Positions 10,293 to 21,810 of a stretch of 64,000 nt of DNA are shown piece by piece. The notes beneath the pieces are model-generated. The model did not search any database. It worked only from the letters and a program-made list of their open reading frames with translations, and had not been told where the DNA came from. Source of the DNA: Xiphophorus maculatus. Taxonomy: Eukaryota > Chordata > Actinopteri > Cyprinodontiformes > Poeciliidae. The stretch spans positions 3,975,466 to 4,039,465 of the forward strand of contig NC_036459.1 in the NCBI RefSeq assembly GCF_002775205.1. The letters are read 5' to 3'. Within the stretch, counting starts at the first letter, position 1, and each line of letters starts with the position of its first letter. The position numbers were made by a program, and so were the translations under genes.

Positions 10293-13200
10293 CTGAAGGA
10301 ATGCCTGGGGCCAACCAGTGCCTTGATACCCTAAATAAAGCAATAAAATGGGAATAAAACACAGAAGAAATGTTCAATTCAAATAGAACATGAAAATATG
10401 TTGTCAGTTTTACATTCACAATATATATATAAAATCAAATCACAGCCTTTCTTCAATAAAAAAAGATTGAATTTCAGGCAGTTCAAGGTCAAGTCATACT
10501 AAGCTCTTCTAGGTCGCACATGACAGCAACACTTTCAGTGTTGATGGTGTTACTGACTGTAGAAGACTCAAGTTTTGTAAGATTTAGTGTTAATCTGGTG
10601 CAACAAATGCAAGCTGGAGGAAGCACAGAGACGTGAGAGGCTGTAAGAAACACCGTCGTCAACTTTCATGTTGCTGCCAACATGAACATGAAGCTGCCAG
10701 AGATCAAGAGAGAGCAAGACTTTTATCAGATAACGGGAAGACAGAACAGAGCACAAGTTTTGCTTGTTTTAACCTTTTGAAGTATTAACTACTGCTTTGT
10801 GTCAATGAAGAACATGCTAAACATGTACATCTCAGGGGTAATGGTACATTCTCTCTAAGGAATACACACAGACAGCTATCCTAGCAATACTAACTGCACA
10901 AACTGCGCTGACGGCTAATGCATCATGTTAGTTTAAAATGCTAGCTTTTTGCTTTTTTAAAAAAATCTGCTAAATTCTTCTGAAAAGAAAGCCTAATTAG
11001 AACAGTTTTGTTTTTGTATCTGGACATTTTGTCACATTTCGTTGCGGCGTTTTGTTTTAGCTTTAGCTCATAGCTCCTGTACTCTCTGATATTATCACTC
11101 TGAACTATCGCCTTCCTTCATTTTACACAAACCACATAAACATTTCAGTGTGGCTTTTGTGGGAAACAAGTCAAATATTCCACTGAGAGGGAAGCGACTG
11201 AGCCAAGTTCCTAATCTACAGGTCATATTGAGCTCCAGGATTCAACGGTTAGAGTCGTTACAGCGCCGGCTGCTGAAAGTTCTGCATTTCAAAACCTTTG
11301 TACTTGGAGAGGAAACTGAGTCAAAGGAAACCATTCTATAGCTTCTGTGTGTGAAGGAATTCATTGTTACTCATCTTTTGCACTCTGAATTGAACTCGTC
11401 TCGCTGCCTCTTAATTTGGGAGCCTGATATCTGCCAGGTTTTGTATATTCCTTCAGTTTCTAGTTTATTCGGTGTGAAATTGTCTACATGTGTCTTCCTG
11501 CTGTTACAGCAGCCTCTCTTCTTGTTAAGAACTTGACTTTCCACACCAACATCATCAGAGCTCGTCTGAACATCAGAAACCTGAAAGTGATACCATCTCA
11601 GCCAATTAAAAACAATCCGTTCCACACTTTGCCACTTTTTTAACTGAGGCCTGCAGCCCACTCTTGCAGTGTGGGCTGCAGGCCAGCTCCCATGGTGGCC
11701 CACCCTTTCCTAAGAAGGATTTAGAAAGCTGAAACACTTCATCGCACAAGGTTATGTGTTTATTTAGGCTGCCGGTTTGGAATTTATGCAATTCCGTTAA
11801 ATGACATTATCCATGGAGATTACCTCATTTGGGATCAGTATAGCATTTCACAAAAGCAACAACACCTGCTCTTACAGGATAACAGACATTTACCTTTTTT
11901 ATTGCTTTTGCACCAATTAAACATAACATTATGAACATTCGGATTATTCTGTGTCGGTCTCACTTTATGCTTCCATAACAGCTCTGATTGAAGTTAGCAG
12001 CTGGTCCTTGTATTGGAAGCTGCCAGGTGGGAGCTCCGTGTTTCACACTTGTTAGTCCAGCAGAGGAGTCTGCAGCGTTTACAACCTAACGGGTCAATTT
12101 TACTCTCAGGCCAGTCAAATAAAACTCAGTTAAAGTCGCAAATGTCACACGTCTTTTTGAAAAAACAAAAAAGACAACTTATAATTTTAGATAAATATTT
12201 GCTATAGAAATGTTGTCCTTTTTAAAGAAGCACTGTTTTCTGTCTATTTTTCAGATTTAAAATAAAGATTAAAATAAAATTTAGTAAGAGGATGAATTTT
12301 TTTCTCTCTGGGATGGAAAATTATGTAAAAATAAAAATAAAAAATGCACAGATTCTAACGTAATGACCAATCGTTTTTATGTGGAATTCCAATGCAAATA
12401 TTACAAAGAATAAACTCAGAAACTGGTTAAAAAAAACCAAACAAACAAAGAACAACTGCATTTGTTATATCTAATTTTAAAAATACTAGTTGGTTCTTTT
12501 TAATTTTTGGCCACAACTATTAAGAACCACTGTGCAAGGTCCAAAGAGCCACTTGTGGCCCCGGAGCCCCATGTTGCAGACCCCTGGAACAGTACATACC
12601 ATAGATGGATGTTTGGATGTTTGCTCATAGATCCGATTAATTTGGTACCAAATCAATGTCTTAAACTTATACTTCTTCTCAAGCTATTCCTTAACGATTT
12701 TTGACATTATTCAAGAAGGGTTGGTAGTCTGTAGGCTAGTATAACCAGACATGTTGCTATGGTGATGGTCAAAACCTAAGAACTCTTACTTGCAGGAATA
12801 GATGTTTCCATTGTACTTGCAGCTATGAATAGTCCATAAAGGTATCCAAGGAATCAAAAATAGCAAAGGACATAGTGGTGTTATTATTTCCAGCAAGTCA
12901 GCTCTTAGACTTTCCTGGCTAATGGCTAACCAAGCACACCACATTCTGCGTGGTCTCAGTTTGTAAGCTGGTCTGCCTCTTAAGCAGTTGGTTTTGCCAC
13001 TCCTCTACCACAACAAGCTGTCACAACAAGGTTTTTCTTATCTCCATGTAAACCAAACAAGAAAAAACATTTAAAAATCCTGCATTTGCAAACATGGAGC
13101 CAAAAATAAACGCTTGGTATCCGTTTTGCTCTACCTCTAACATTCAGACGGGTGGGGGAGAAGAGGGCTTCTCCTTTCCATTTGTTTCTAAGCTTCTGTG

Positions 13201-16200
13201 TCAGCAGGTCATACGCTGGGCAGAGGGGGAAGTTAACGTGGCTGCTAATGTGATTATGTGTCCGGAACAGTTTAACCTGACCGCAGCCGCACATGAAAGC
13301 AGTATGCTATTAGTACCTCCTTACACAGCATCCTTCTGCATGCACCGTTCCTCGCCCTCAGCCACTGACCCCTTTTAGAAATGACATGAGAAGGATGTCA
13401 GGCCATCAGATAGCAACACCCACTACCCTCCCATTTGAAATATGTATGTATGTGAAGGCTCTTGAAACGCCCTTGCTCCGAAATATGTGGTTCATAACGC
13501 TAAAAACTTCTACAACCTCACAAACATATACATTTTCACATATGAAGTTTTCCTCAAACTGTTTAAGTTTGGTTAGGCTCATGCATGTCATAATTGTGAA
13601 TTTTGTGTGTTTTTAATGCAAATTTGAAATGTTTTCTCTTTTAGGTTATGCACCTCAGACTATGAATATATTTTTAAAGTTTAAAAGCAGAGCAGATTGA
13701 AAAAGTTTGCCATTTCTGCTGTAAAATCAATGCAAACAAATCATTTGGACCTCAAATGAAGTTAACTGTTTTTCCCTCCTGAATATTGATTCCTTTTAGA
13801 AAACACATTATGTAGAATTAAGTGGATTATAACCGAATTTCATCTTGGGACTGAAATGCATAAATATTTGTGTTTGTGGGATCACTGCTAAGATTACATT
13901 TCTGTATTCAGTGCAGTAAATAAATCACAACTTTGCTGTGATGAAAAATAAAAACCTGCCATTGTAAAATAATACAATTTAGTGTCTCGCAAAAGATTAC
14001 ATAGTTGAACTTTTGTACATTGTTGCGATTTACTGCAACAACAAATTGCAATAAAATACATTGTTGTTTTAGATTGCAATGCAAGTGAAAAGGACTATTG
14101 TTCCTCCTGTTCAGGATTGCTTGAGGTGACGCAAATATGCGCAGATGCAAGCTGCAATTTTGCCCTTTTTCTAACGAGGAATCACATTAGTGGAACAACA
14201 TTTCAGAGCCCAAATGCTCAGTCAGCAAACTCGAGTTTATCTCCATCTCTTCCCTGCCAGAGAAACCGTTGCAGACTGCGTGTGGTTTCCCCCTGAGTCA
14301 GTACCTCCGCAATCAGTCCTGTTTCTGCGGCAGGAACGCCAGGATGTCAGCATGTTTGGTGAGTGCGATGACACAAAGAAATGTGTGTTGTCAGGCACGT
14401 CTTTGTTAGCAGAACCCTCAAGCTGACAGTGAAGAGCGGCGATGAGCCAAGACCGTTTTCATCACCCACAGATGAAGCTAATACTCTTTTAATTATTATG
14501 TTATGTGGCTGTTTATGGGCTGGTGAAAGTGGGGACTCAGTTCTTGTGGTCGGTGGGCAGGGGAAATGGGCAGCAGGGAGGACCTGAGTGAGTTTGACAT
14601 AAGGCAAACTATTCTTATCTGACAGTTGGCATGGAGAGCTCTGGAAAAGCAAAGTTTGGTACAAAAGATCCATGCACAATGGCATCGAGAAGTTATCTTT
14701 TTTTAGCTTTATTTTACTTTTTTTTTTCTTATTTATTTAAGATTTTTCTTTTTAATTCCAGAAAAACAACTTTTTGTTTTTTTTTCTGAAAATGAATTCA
14801 ATAAAATATCCGTTTTAATGTTGGCACATTTACGCATCCAGGTTATGGCAGCTATTTTTCTTTGTGTTTTCAAGAGATTTTATTGATTGCTCAGAACATA
14901 ATAATAATCATCTACACAAGTTTTAAAATTATTTATCATGGCCTCATTTGTTTACACCACAAAAACTTGCGTACACCTTTGAGAGCCACAACATGTGTGG
15001 AGGAGTCAAAATGAGGATTTTAAAACCTAAAAAAACCTCTGACCAACTGTTAGTTTACATTGGTCAGAGGTTATGTGCTGAGGGTCTGGTGTACTGCATG
15101 GGTGGAGTGTTGAAGGAAAACTACGGCCAATTTAGCAGCTGTCCATGAGCCGTCATCAGCATATTAAGTTAGAGGTGGTCATAATGTTTCAGTTCAGCAC
15201 TGCTTTGTTTTCCCCCTTGTGTCTACAAAAAATGTTTCCCCTACCAGAACACACTTCATTATAACAATCCTTTTTTTCCTCTTCTTCTTCCTACTACAAA
15301 ACAGGCACTGGAGCGAGTCTCACTTGGCCAGGGTGTAAGTAAAGCATTCCTACTTATCATTCTCAATATGTTAAACTAAAAGTCATCGTCACACAAGAAT
15401 GGAAACAACCGCTGCGGATCTATCATTACTTTTAACTAAACAAATCCATCAGCTCATTTCAAACCACAAACATGCACAATTAATAACCTCCCAAGCTGCT
15501 CTCCATCATTGCTGTAGATCTGCATGCATTTAAACAATCAGTCCATTAATGCTGCTGCTGTTGTTTTAAGTCACTGATTGACTTTGGTGTATTTATTCAA
15601 AAACATGGAGCTAAGAGGCTGCGGGCCAACTTCGACACATGATACCCGCTGCCATTAATATGGAATGTTTATAAATATTAATGCAATCACGGAAAGATTG
15701 ATTATTACCGTTGGAGCAGAGGCACGAATCCAAAAGCAGGCTTGATTGCCTGCTGGTGTTGCATTAACTTTTGGGGAAGTGTCCGAAATATTGACTCACC
15801 GTTTGGAGCAACATCACAGTAAAGCGCTTTATCTTTTTGCTTCAGATTCAGATGGAGTCTTTGTTCTACCGAGCAGTGCTTCATGTTATTCTGAGGGACC
15901 ACTACAGCTCCTATAAAAGGTAACACAGAGCAATTTAGGACATTTTGTGTGACCGGCGGTCACAGCAATAGTTAAAATTGTGAGCGGGACGCAGAACAGA
16001 GCAGGCATCGAGCTTTCAAAGCGGTCCAAAAGGCTTGCTTTTACTGCACTGAACCAAAACGGAAAACTTTTTGTTTCTGGTTTGTTTGAGTTCAAATGAA
16101 CCGAGACTTGCAAACAAAAGCCACATGTAGTCAGTTATGGAGCGCGCCATGAATTATACCAGACCGTGGAGTTGAAAATAACCCTGTTGAAACAAAGATT

Positions 16201-19200
16201 AGCTTGGAAGTGTTGACAGTCGTCTGTTACGTTCTTAAAATTATAAACAGCTGCAATGAGATAGAAATGCGAGAAATTACAGGCTGTTTAGCTTTGATCA
16301 AAATGCTCTTCATGTCACTAATCTTAGGTGTTAGCCAGTTATGATTTCCTTCATTTTTGCAGTACCATAACACACTTATCATTCCAACCATCAAACCTTT
16401 GAAGAATTTTATCAGTATAAACAAGTTGAGCTAACAGTAATAGAGTCCAGTGCCTTTAAACGTGAGCGTTAATTTTACTTCTTCATCTTGATGGTAGGTC
16501 CAGCACAATCAATCAATCAATCAAATTTTATTTTTATAGCACATTTCAGCAGCAAGGCATTTCAAAGTGCTTTACATCATGTCAGACACAGAAACACAAA
16601 GCAACATAGAATCAACAATCAAAACACGACATTAAGTCAAGTTCCATCAATAAATTTGTAATTGATTATGTTTCAAATACAATCCTAATACAAGTACAGT
16701 CATTCAATAAGCACATACAGAACTTAGTAAAAAGAAGTTGAACAGATCAGGTGTTCCAAGCCTCGTGCTCAGTACTAAGAGCTGTAAATGTGTACAGATA
16801 TGGCATTTTGCCACAAAGATATGTGTTATCTTTGGATAACACATATCCAAAGAAATGTTTGCTTTGGATATGTGTTAACCAATTACAGATTATAGGGTTA
16901 GGTCTTAATTTCAACACATACAGTTCAAATTAAAGCCAATTATTGAAGCATATCACAACGTTTCCAAAAAAAAAAAATAAATCAGGTGTATTTATGCCTT
17001 TTAAAAGTTCACATTTTCAGTTGGTGTGAAAATACGTCTTCCCACTGCAAGATTTCATCCGGGAACAATTGAGGGAAATGCAGCTGACCTCAGTTCAGTC
17101 CTTATCAAATGTTTATGCTGCAGACAAGATCAAATATTCCTAAAAGACACTGAGCCCTTCCTGCCCTCTGAACCTCAGTTTAACGACAGCCATTAGCATC
17201 GAATATCCATTACTTCCCCCCGCTAGACATAAGCTATTCATCATTGTTAAGCCCTTTGGTAGGGCTTGATTTCCAAAGTGTGATTTAAAGCGAAACTGGG
17301 GACACATTGAAGGAGTGACAGGTTTGTTTGTCCGAGCGTGCCAGAACTGAGAAATAGTGTGTTTGCTCCACAGCGAGAAGCGGGTCGGAAATGTTTATTC
17401 CAAAGCAAAATCATTTGTGGACTACGTTCGGCGAGCTCTGCACCGATTGGAGCTGGATGACTCAAAGGTCAGACGCACAATTACTACATTCATCTTACAA
17501 CGCTTTCCCGAAACAAACTCCTGGAAACATAGCAAACATCCATTTCACATTTCCACCACCAGGTTGAGATTTATAACTGTATATAGGAGCCGAAGTATTA
17601 TTTCAGCAAGCTGTAAAGATGCTGTCATGGTTCGCAAGGCTGGCAAGCCAAAATCTGGTTTGCCCCAGAATAGCATGACGTATTTTTATCTGTTTCTCAC
17701 AAGTCCTAAAAATTGTAAACAATTTACGAGCCTCACTCACTGTCTTCTCTCAAAAAAACAATTTTTAAAATTCTTTTAGCTACATATTCCACGCCCTCAT
17801 TGTTTGACTTCTTCCTCTGCAGCTTTGTGACAGTGACATTCAGAGCTACCACGACACGTACAAAGCACGGATGGACGAGATGCACGCCTTTAACATGGTA
17901 AGCAGACGACACCCAGGGTTTCTACGGAGATTCGTATTTTACGATTGGGGTAAAAAAGGCTGAGAGTTTGGAAATGTGATACTGTGAAATGCATAGAGCT
18001 CGGACGTGAAAATGTCTAAGAAGCCTGCAACCATTCACAGCTCGTATGGCATCTAGGGGTTTATTTTTGTCGTAAACGCTGTACCATTTCCACCACAAAA
18101 ATTCAGGGAATTTGGTGTAAAGTATTTTAATTCCTGCAAATTGTAAATAAATTATAGATCTGTGGGGAATTGCGTGACTAAAATTGAACTGAGGAGGAAA
18201 ACCAGCCCTGGTTTTGTTTTCCCCGAGGCTGCTAATTATGGTGTCAGCCACAATACAAATTTACTTTCCGGACATAAAGCACTATTGTTTTTTTGTTTTT
18301 TGGGGGGTGATTGCACGCTAGCAATGGGATGGGAACAAGTCACAGAGCTGTTTTATGTTAAATGTCAGAACAAGACATGAGCTAAAGGGAGTGACTCACA
18401 GGAACATTTAAACTACTTCAAAAAAGCTCCTTTCACTAACCGTAGCTTCACTCCACACGTCTTCCTTTCTGCAGCTGAAGGTGGCCCTTGCTCCATGCAT
18501 CGAGGGTCTGATTCTGCTGGATCGTCTCTGCTACCTGAAAGAACAGGTAATGTGTCCGTCTCTTTTAGGTTGTGTAAAACAGCAGTTGTTTCAAATATCT
18601 GGCCGCGAGTCTTTTTTATTACAACGAATGAATTTTCATTGACTCTTATTGGCAGAATTACTAAACAATATAAGAGGTTTTAGTACAAACCACCGGCCTA
18701 AGGTCAACACAAAGCCTCTGATTCAGATTTCATGGTTCCACCAATTTCAGCATGTTGTCCAAGTTTTGAATCAGCAAAGCAACCCAAGACTTACACCAGC
18801 ACCAACCCTTTGTTCTCCAGGTCAGACAGTTGTCAGGCTTGGGTGTGACTAGTTAAATTAAACTCCATGTTCTAAGAAATGTAGATAAGTTTCACTTAAT
18901 TCTTGAAATAACAAGGGAGAAAGTCCAGATAGTTTTTTTACTCATAAGAAACAAATGATTTCAAAAACGCATTTCATAGCTACTCAATATGTTTCTCTGG
19001 TATTAAAAAAAATTCATTGCAATCCCTGGAAAAGCCATGTAAAAACCCTGACAAATAATAATGAGACAACCTGAAGTGATATTTCACATTAATTTGAATG
19101 TATTTGTAGTGGAAAAAAATACCATTATTTGATTTTTTTTTTTACTGTATTAATTTATACAAAATAAGTCTTACTGAAGCATTTAAAATGCTTACTGTTT

Positions 19201-20916
19201 TTAGTCTGATTGCCTAGAGATATTTAATTTGCTTTTCATGACTTCCCGTTTTACTTGACATAAAACGTCCTTTTCTCTTAGCCACTGGAACTGCACAAGT
19301 AAGATTTTTTTTTTAAAATGGCTGCTGGAAAGTACGCAACTGCTTTTTAGGGATCTTCGGATATAAATAAAAAAGAACAAAACAATCGAAAAAATTAGAT
19401 GAAAATAGAGCAACAAACGCAGCTGATTTGATCACCCAAGCAGTGCTCCAGCTCTGATTTCCTTTCATTACGTTTCAGCTGGACTCATCATTTGTGATTG
19501 GCTCTTACAGCTCGTTGATTGGGATTTTGAAATACGCCTCCCCAATGATTAAAGCGAACATGCAGAGATGTCAGCCGAAATCAGGACCACTCACATTAAT
19601 ATAGGTGTCAGCCAAATTGAACGCAGCCTGCAGTTTCGCAGTCTTCTGTTTCCTAGGCCAAACACAACAAGCTAATCTTTGCTCAGAGTCATCGTGAGGC
19701 GATACGAAGTCTCCGAAAAGCTTTGAAGTGGTGATTACATGCGGTTAATGTGTCAGATGGACCTCCTCATTAGGGTCATGTAATCAAACTACGTAACATC
19801 AACATCACCGGTCTGGGCTGAAGGCTGTCCCTCGAGGATGAAAACGATGATGATAGAAGCACAGTAATGTAATCCATGTGGTGATGAGTTCAGAATCACG
19901 CGAAGCCAAACTTATGCAACCCAACACTGACAGATTGAGGTATTTAGTAAATTTTCTGTTGCATTAGTTATAGACACGACAAATGCAAGCAGTGTTCTTC
20001 CACACAAACAGGAGTTCACTCTAAACCAATTTTTGGAATGTCCTCTAAGATAAACACCACACAGAACAGAAATTATAGTGCTTTGCCAAAGGTTTATTTT
20101 ACGTGATTTTTCTTTTTTTTTTTAAAAAAAAAAAGAGTCTGCAAGTGGGAAATATGTAGGGTGAAAAATGTTTTGTTTTGTTCTTTTTCTAAAAAAAACA
20201 AAACACCAACAAACATCTAAAAAGTGTTCCATGCATTTGCAATGTGTGTGTTTGTTGGAGAATATTAGTCAGGAAAAAGGTTTGTCTCAGTATTCAGTTC
20301 ATCTTTTCAAAAAGGCTGAACTGACACAAAGGTACCAAAATGTGGCCATTCACCTAAAACTATTAACCTCATGGTAACTCTGGAGGAGCTGGAGAGGCAC
20401 AGAGCTCAGGAGGGAAAACCTGTCAGCATGAATGTTTATCCTGCACAAATCTGGCCTTTGGCAATTTTCTACAAACCACCGATGGGGCACAACAAGCAAG
20501 TGGACAAAGGTGTTCTGTTGGAATGAGACCAGTTTTTTTGGCAAATCTCAGTGCGTTGGAAAGCTAACACTGAACCACCCTGATCATCCAGCCCTAACGG
20601 TCTGCACCTCCAGTCCTCGAGAGCCGATGTTCTGGAATGTTTGGATGCATTCCTGCTCTTACACTTGAATCAAAAAACTGAAGTACCTCCTTGGCAAGTT
20701 TATCAAAGTCCTGGTCAAGAACTATGCGTGTGATGCTTCATGACCAGGACTCGTGGTTTATACTTTAGCCAGGCATTGTATGAAATGTGTGTTTCTTTTG
20801 TCCTGTAGGAGGGTGTGTCCTTCTCTGCATTGGTTCAGCTGTTCGACCCCCTGCTGTCTCCTAGATGCTACGCCGTCGTCGGACTTAAAAGTCATTCTAC
20901 GAAACTAAAAAGCTGA
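7873..20916 (+). CDS. mettl25: Methyltransferase-like protein 25, complete, 13 exons
   Basis: METTL25 is a putative SAM-dependent methyltransferase; a related paralogue, METTL25B (RRNAD1), is also known, and the substrate of METTL25 is not settled. Exons: 7873-8089, 8338-8397, 8767-8940, 9067-9170, 9300-9854, 10107-10254, 14261-14358, 15305-15334, 15846-15919, 17374-17467, 17823-17897, 18475-18546, 20809-20916. The sum is 1809 bp, giving 602 aa plus TGA (human about 603). The phase matches at every junction. The N-terminal helix region contains NAHTVEFYTHDVW. The SAM-binding loop is VIDVGSGKGYLSSFLS (from residue 186), followed by the acidic strand-end FGIDSSSTNTHG. A poorly conserved polar linker fills about 215-360. 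The second half of the fold has MVGLHTCGDLAASTLR and GVGCCYHLLSEEF, then CGRNARMSACL, ESLFYRAVL, SFVDYVRRAL and APCIEGLILLDRLCYLKEQ. The start is the first ATG with an open frame; two upstream ATGs stop at once. Exon 2 is the least certain exon (weak donor ACT/GTGAAT). Confidence 0.94.
10260..10287 (+). repeat. (CA)14 microsatellite at the mettl25 exon 6 donor
   Basis: Fourteen CA units begin five bases after the exon 6/intron junction (CAGG/GTAAC then CACACA). Intronic CA repeats can bind hnRNP L and affect use of a nearby splice site. Confidence 0.95.
11648..11684. repeat. Perfect 14-bp hairpin
   Basis: GGCCTGCAGCCCAC (11648-11661), 9-base loop, GTGGGCTGCAGGCC (11671-11684). It is GC-rich and lies in AT-rich mettl25 intron 6. 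I see no transposon ends or coding context. Confidence 0.9.
12500..12586. mobile_element. hAT-type transposon terminus in mettl25 intron 6
   Basis: The segment CAAAGAGCCACTTGTGGCCC then CGGAGCCCCATGTTGCAGAC and CCCTG is a slightly mutated copy of a widespread hAT (Charlie-like) end, 'caaagagccacatgtggctccggagccgcaggttgcagacccctg'. The opposite end was not found, so this is a truncated copy or its other end has decayed. Confidence 0.6.
15034..15072. repeat. Perfect 12-bp inverted repeat
   Basis: AACCTCTGACCA (15034-15045), 15-base spacer, TGGTCAGAGGTT (15061-15072), in mettl25 intron 7. Confidence 0.9.
16509..16735 (+). repeat. High-copy teleost interspersed repeat
   Basis: The (CAAT)4-like start, then AAATTTTATTTTTATAGCAC and ATTTCAGCAGCAAGGCATTT, CAAAGTGCTTTACATCATGT, and a tail rich in ACACAAA/AATCAACAATC units is a pattern that recurs across many teleost genomes. 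It is probably a SINE or the 3' tail of a LINE. I cannot name the family or set exact borders. Confidence 0.55.
16818..16847. repeat. Perfect 13-bp hairpin with 4-base loop
   Basis: GATATGTGTTATC (16818-16830), TTTG, GATAACACATATC (16835-16847), in mettl25 intron 9. A third copy of the arm, GGATATGTGTTAACC, follows about 20 bp downstream in direct orientation. Confidence 0.9.
20076..20778 (+). mobile_element. Decayed Tc1-like copy in mettl25 intron 12
   Basis: The left end TAGTGCTTTGCCAAAGG and right end ACTTTAGCCAGGCATTG are degenerate versions of the CAGTGCCTTGCAAAAG terminus of a common teleost Tc1-like family, each with TA outside (20074-20075 and 20779-20780). Inside, about 20375-20580, are traces of transposase: a GAGGAGCTGGAGAGGCACAG region, then CACAAATCTGGCCTTTGGC and GTGTTCTGTTGGAATGAGAC. 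Frames are broken by several stops and deletions. A hAT-like MITE piece (about 20598-20755) is inserted near the right end. Confidence 0.65.
20598..20755. mobile_element. hAT-type MITE fragment nested in a Tc1-like remnant
   Basis: The segment with CACCTCCAGTCCTCGAGAGC and a later CTTGAATCAAAAAACTGA resembles the very common teleost MITE family whose units read 'cctccagtcctcgagggccggtgt' and 'cacacctgaatcaaatgattgg'. A 10-bp inverted repeat GTCCTGGTCA/TGACCAGGAC (20708-20717 and 20741-20750) lies inside. The borders are approximate. Confidence 0.5.
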
Positions 20917-21488
20917 GACACTTATGCATATCCACATGGAGATGATACACTTAGATTATATTTATATATGATTGTCTATAATTGTCTTGAAAACGACTAT
21001 TGTAGTGCATCATTACCTCCTAGTTTAATTAGATACATTGATTTAAATCAATATGCATTTCAACCCTCAAGTTTGTATTTTGCCTCCGATGGGCCACATA
21101 CATGAAACATTTGCAGTTTTCTATTACTTTGAAATACTTGGAAGATCTGTGAAGCCTGTGTGATTTGAATTATGTATTTTGCAGCCTTTTGTCACTGGAC
21201 TCTTAAGAAAACTTGTTTTAAAGGACCCTTCAGGGAATTGGGGGTATTTGGGGATTTGAGTGAACTTTGGGCACATCTGGAAAACCCATTTCTAGTTAAG
21301 GTTGAGAAATAAGTTGAGGCTGAATGCAACTTATTCACTTCTTTCCTATTGGTTTTATAATGTGCACGACTTGTACATCTTTAAACCATCAGAATCATTT
21401 TGTTGAGATTGTATGTGGTATGCTAACTCAAATTAGCACACCATAGTGAAGTAAAAGGACAATATTTCATGTTTTTTATACTAATAAA
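20917..21488 (+). other. mettl25 3' UTR with candidate poly(A) signal
   Basis: The AT-rich sequence after the stop codon runs to an AATAAA at 21483-21488 (within CTAATAAAAATAATG). A second AATAAA at 21614-21619 lies inside a decayed transposon and is less likely to be used. The UTR length of about 570 bp is plausible. Confidence 0.55.
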
Positions 21489-21540
21489 AATAATGAAAAT
21501 GTAATAATTTATATGTTGTATTTCATACTAATTATTTAGG

Positions 21541-21810
21541 GGACTCCACTTGTGTAGCTTAATTTCAACATAAATACAGCTGTGCTGTGGAGGACTCCGA
21601 TGTTTGCCAAGGGAATAAAGCAAACATGTGAAAGAAAGACTTTTAATCAGACGAGACCAAAATGATATACATAAACATTCCCTCAGTAAAATATTGTGGC
21701 GGCAGCATTATGCTTTGGGCATTCTTTTCTGCCAAGGGAAAACTGAAGCAGATCAAATTTGTTTGGAAGATGTATAGAGCCAACTAAAGGGTAGATGTGA
21801 AAAGAAACCT
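21541..21810 (+). pseudogene. Decayed Tc1-like transposase fragment downstream of mettl25
   Basis: Near 21685-21740 one frame reads SVKYCGGSIMLWAFFSAKG, a decayed form of the Tc1 transposase stretch 'VKHGGGSIMLWGCFSA'. Upstream, AGACGAGACCAAAATGATAT matches the region just after the first catalytic Asp (coding SDETK in intact copies). There is no open frame, and the conserved ends are not evident. It is the same family as the other decayed copies, not the intact element at 53-55 kb. Confidence 0.65.

Larger units (their letters stand above)
10255..14260 (+). other. mettl25 intron 6 (about 4 kb)
   Basis: This is the largest intron of the 5' half of mettl25. It starts with a CA microsatellite touching the donor, holds a 14-bp perfect hairpin at 11648-11684 and a hAT-type terminus near 12500-12586, and ends with a good polypyrimidine tract (CTCCATCTCTTCCCTGCCAG) before exon 7. 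Reading frames of 60-110 codons inside it show no family resemblance. Confidence 0.8.

Noticed and set aside
11641..12586. Idea that the 14-bp hairpin and the hAT terminus are two ends of one element
   Set aside because: The hairpin arms do not resemble the CCCCTG terminus and no target duplication links them.
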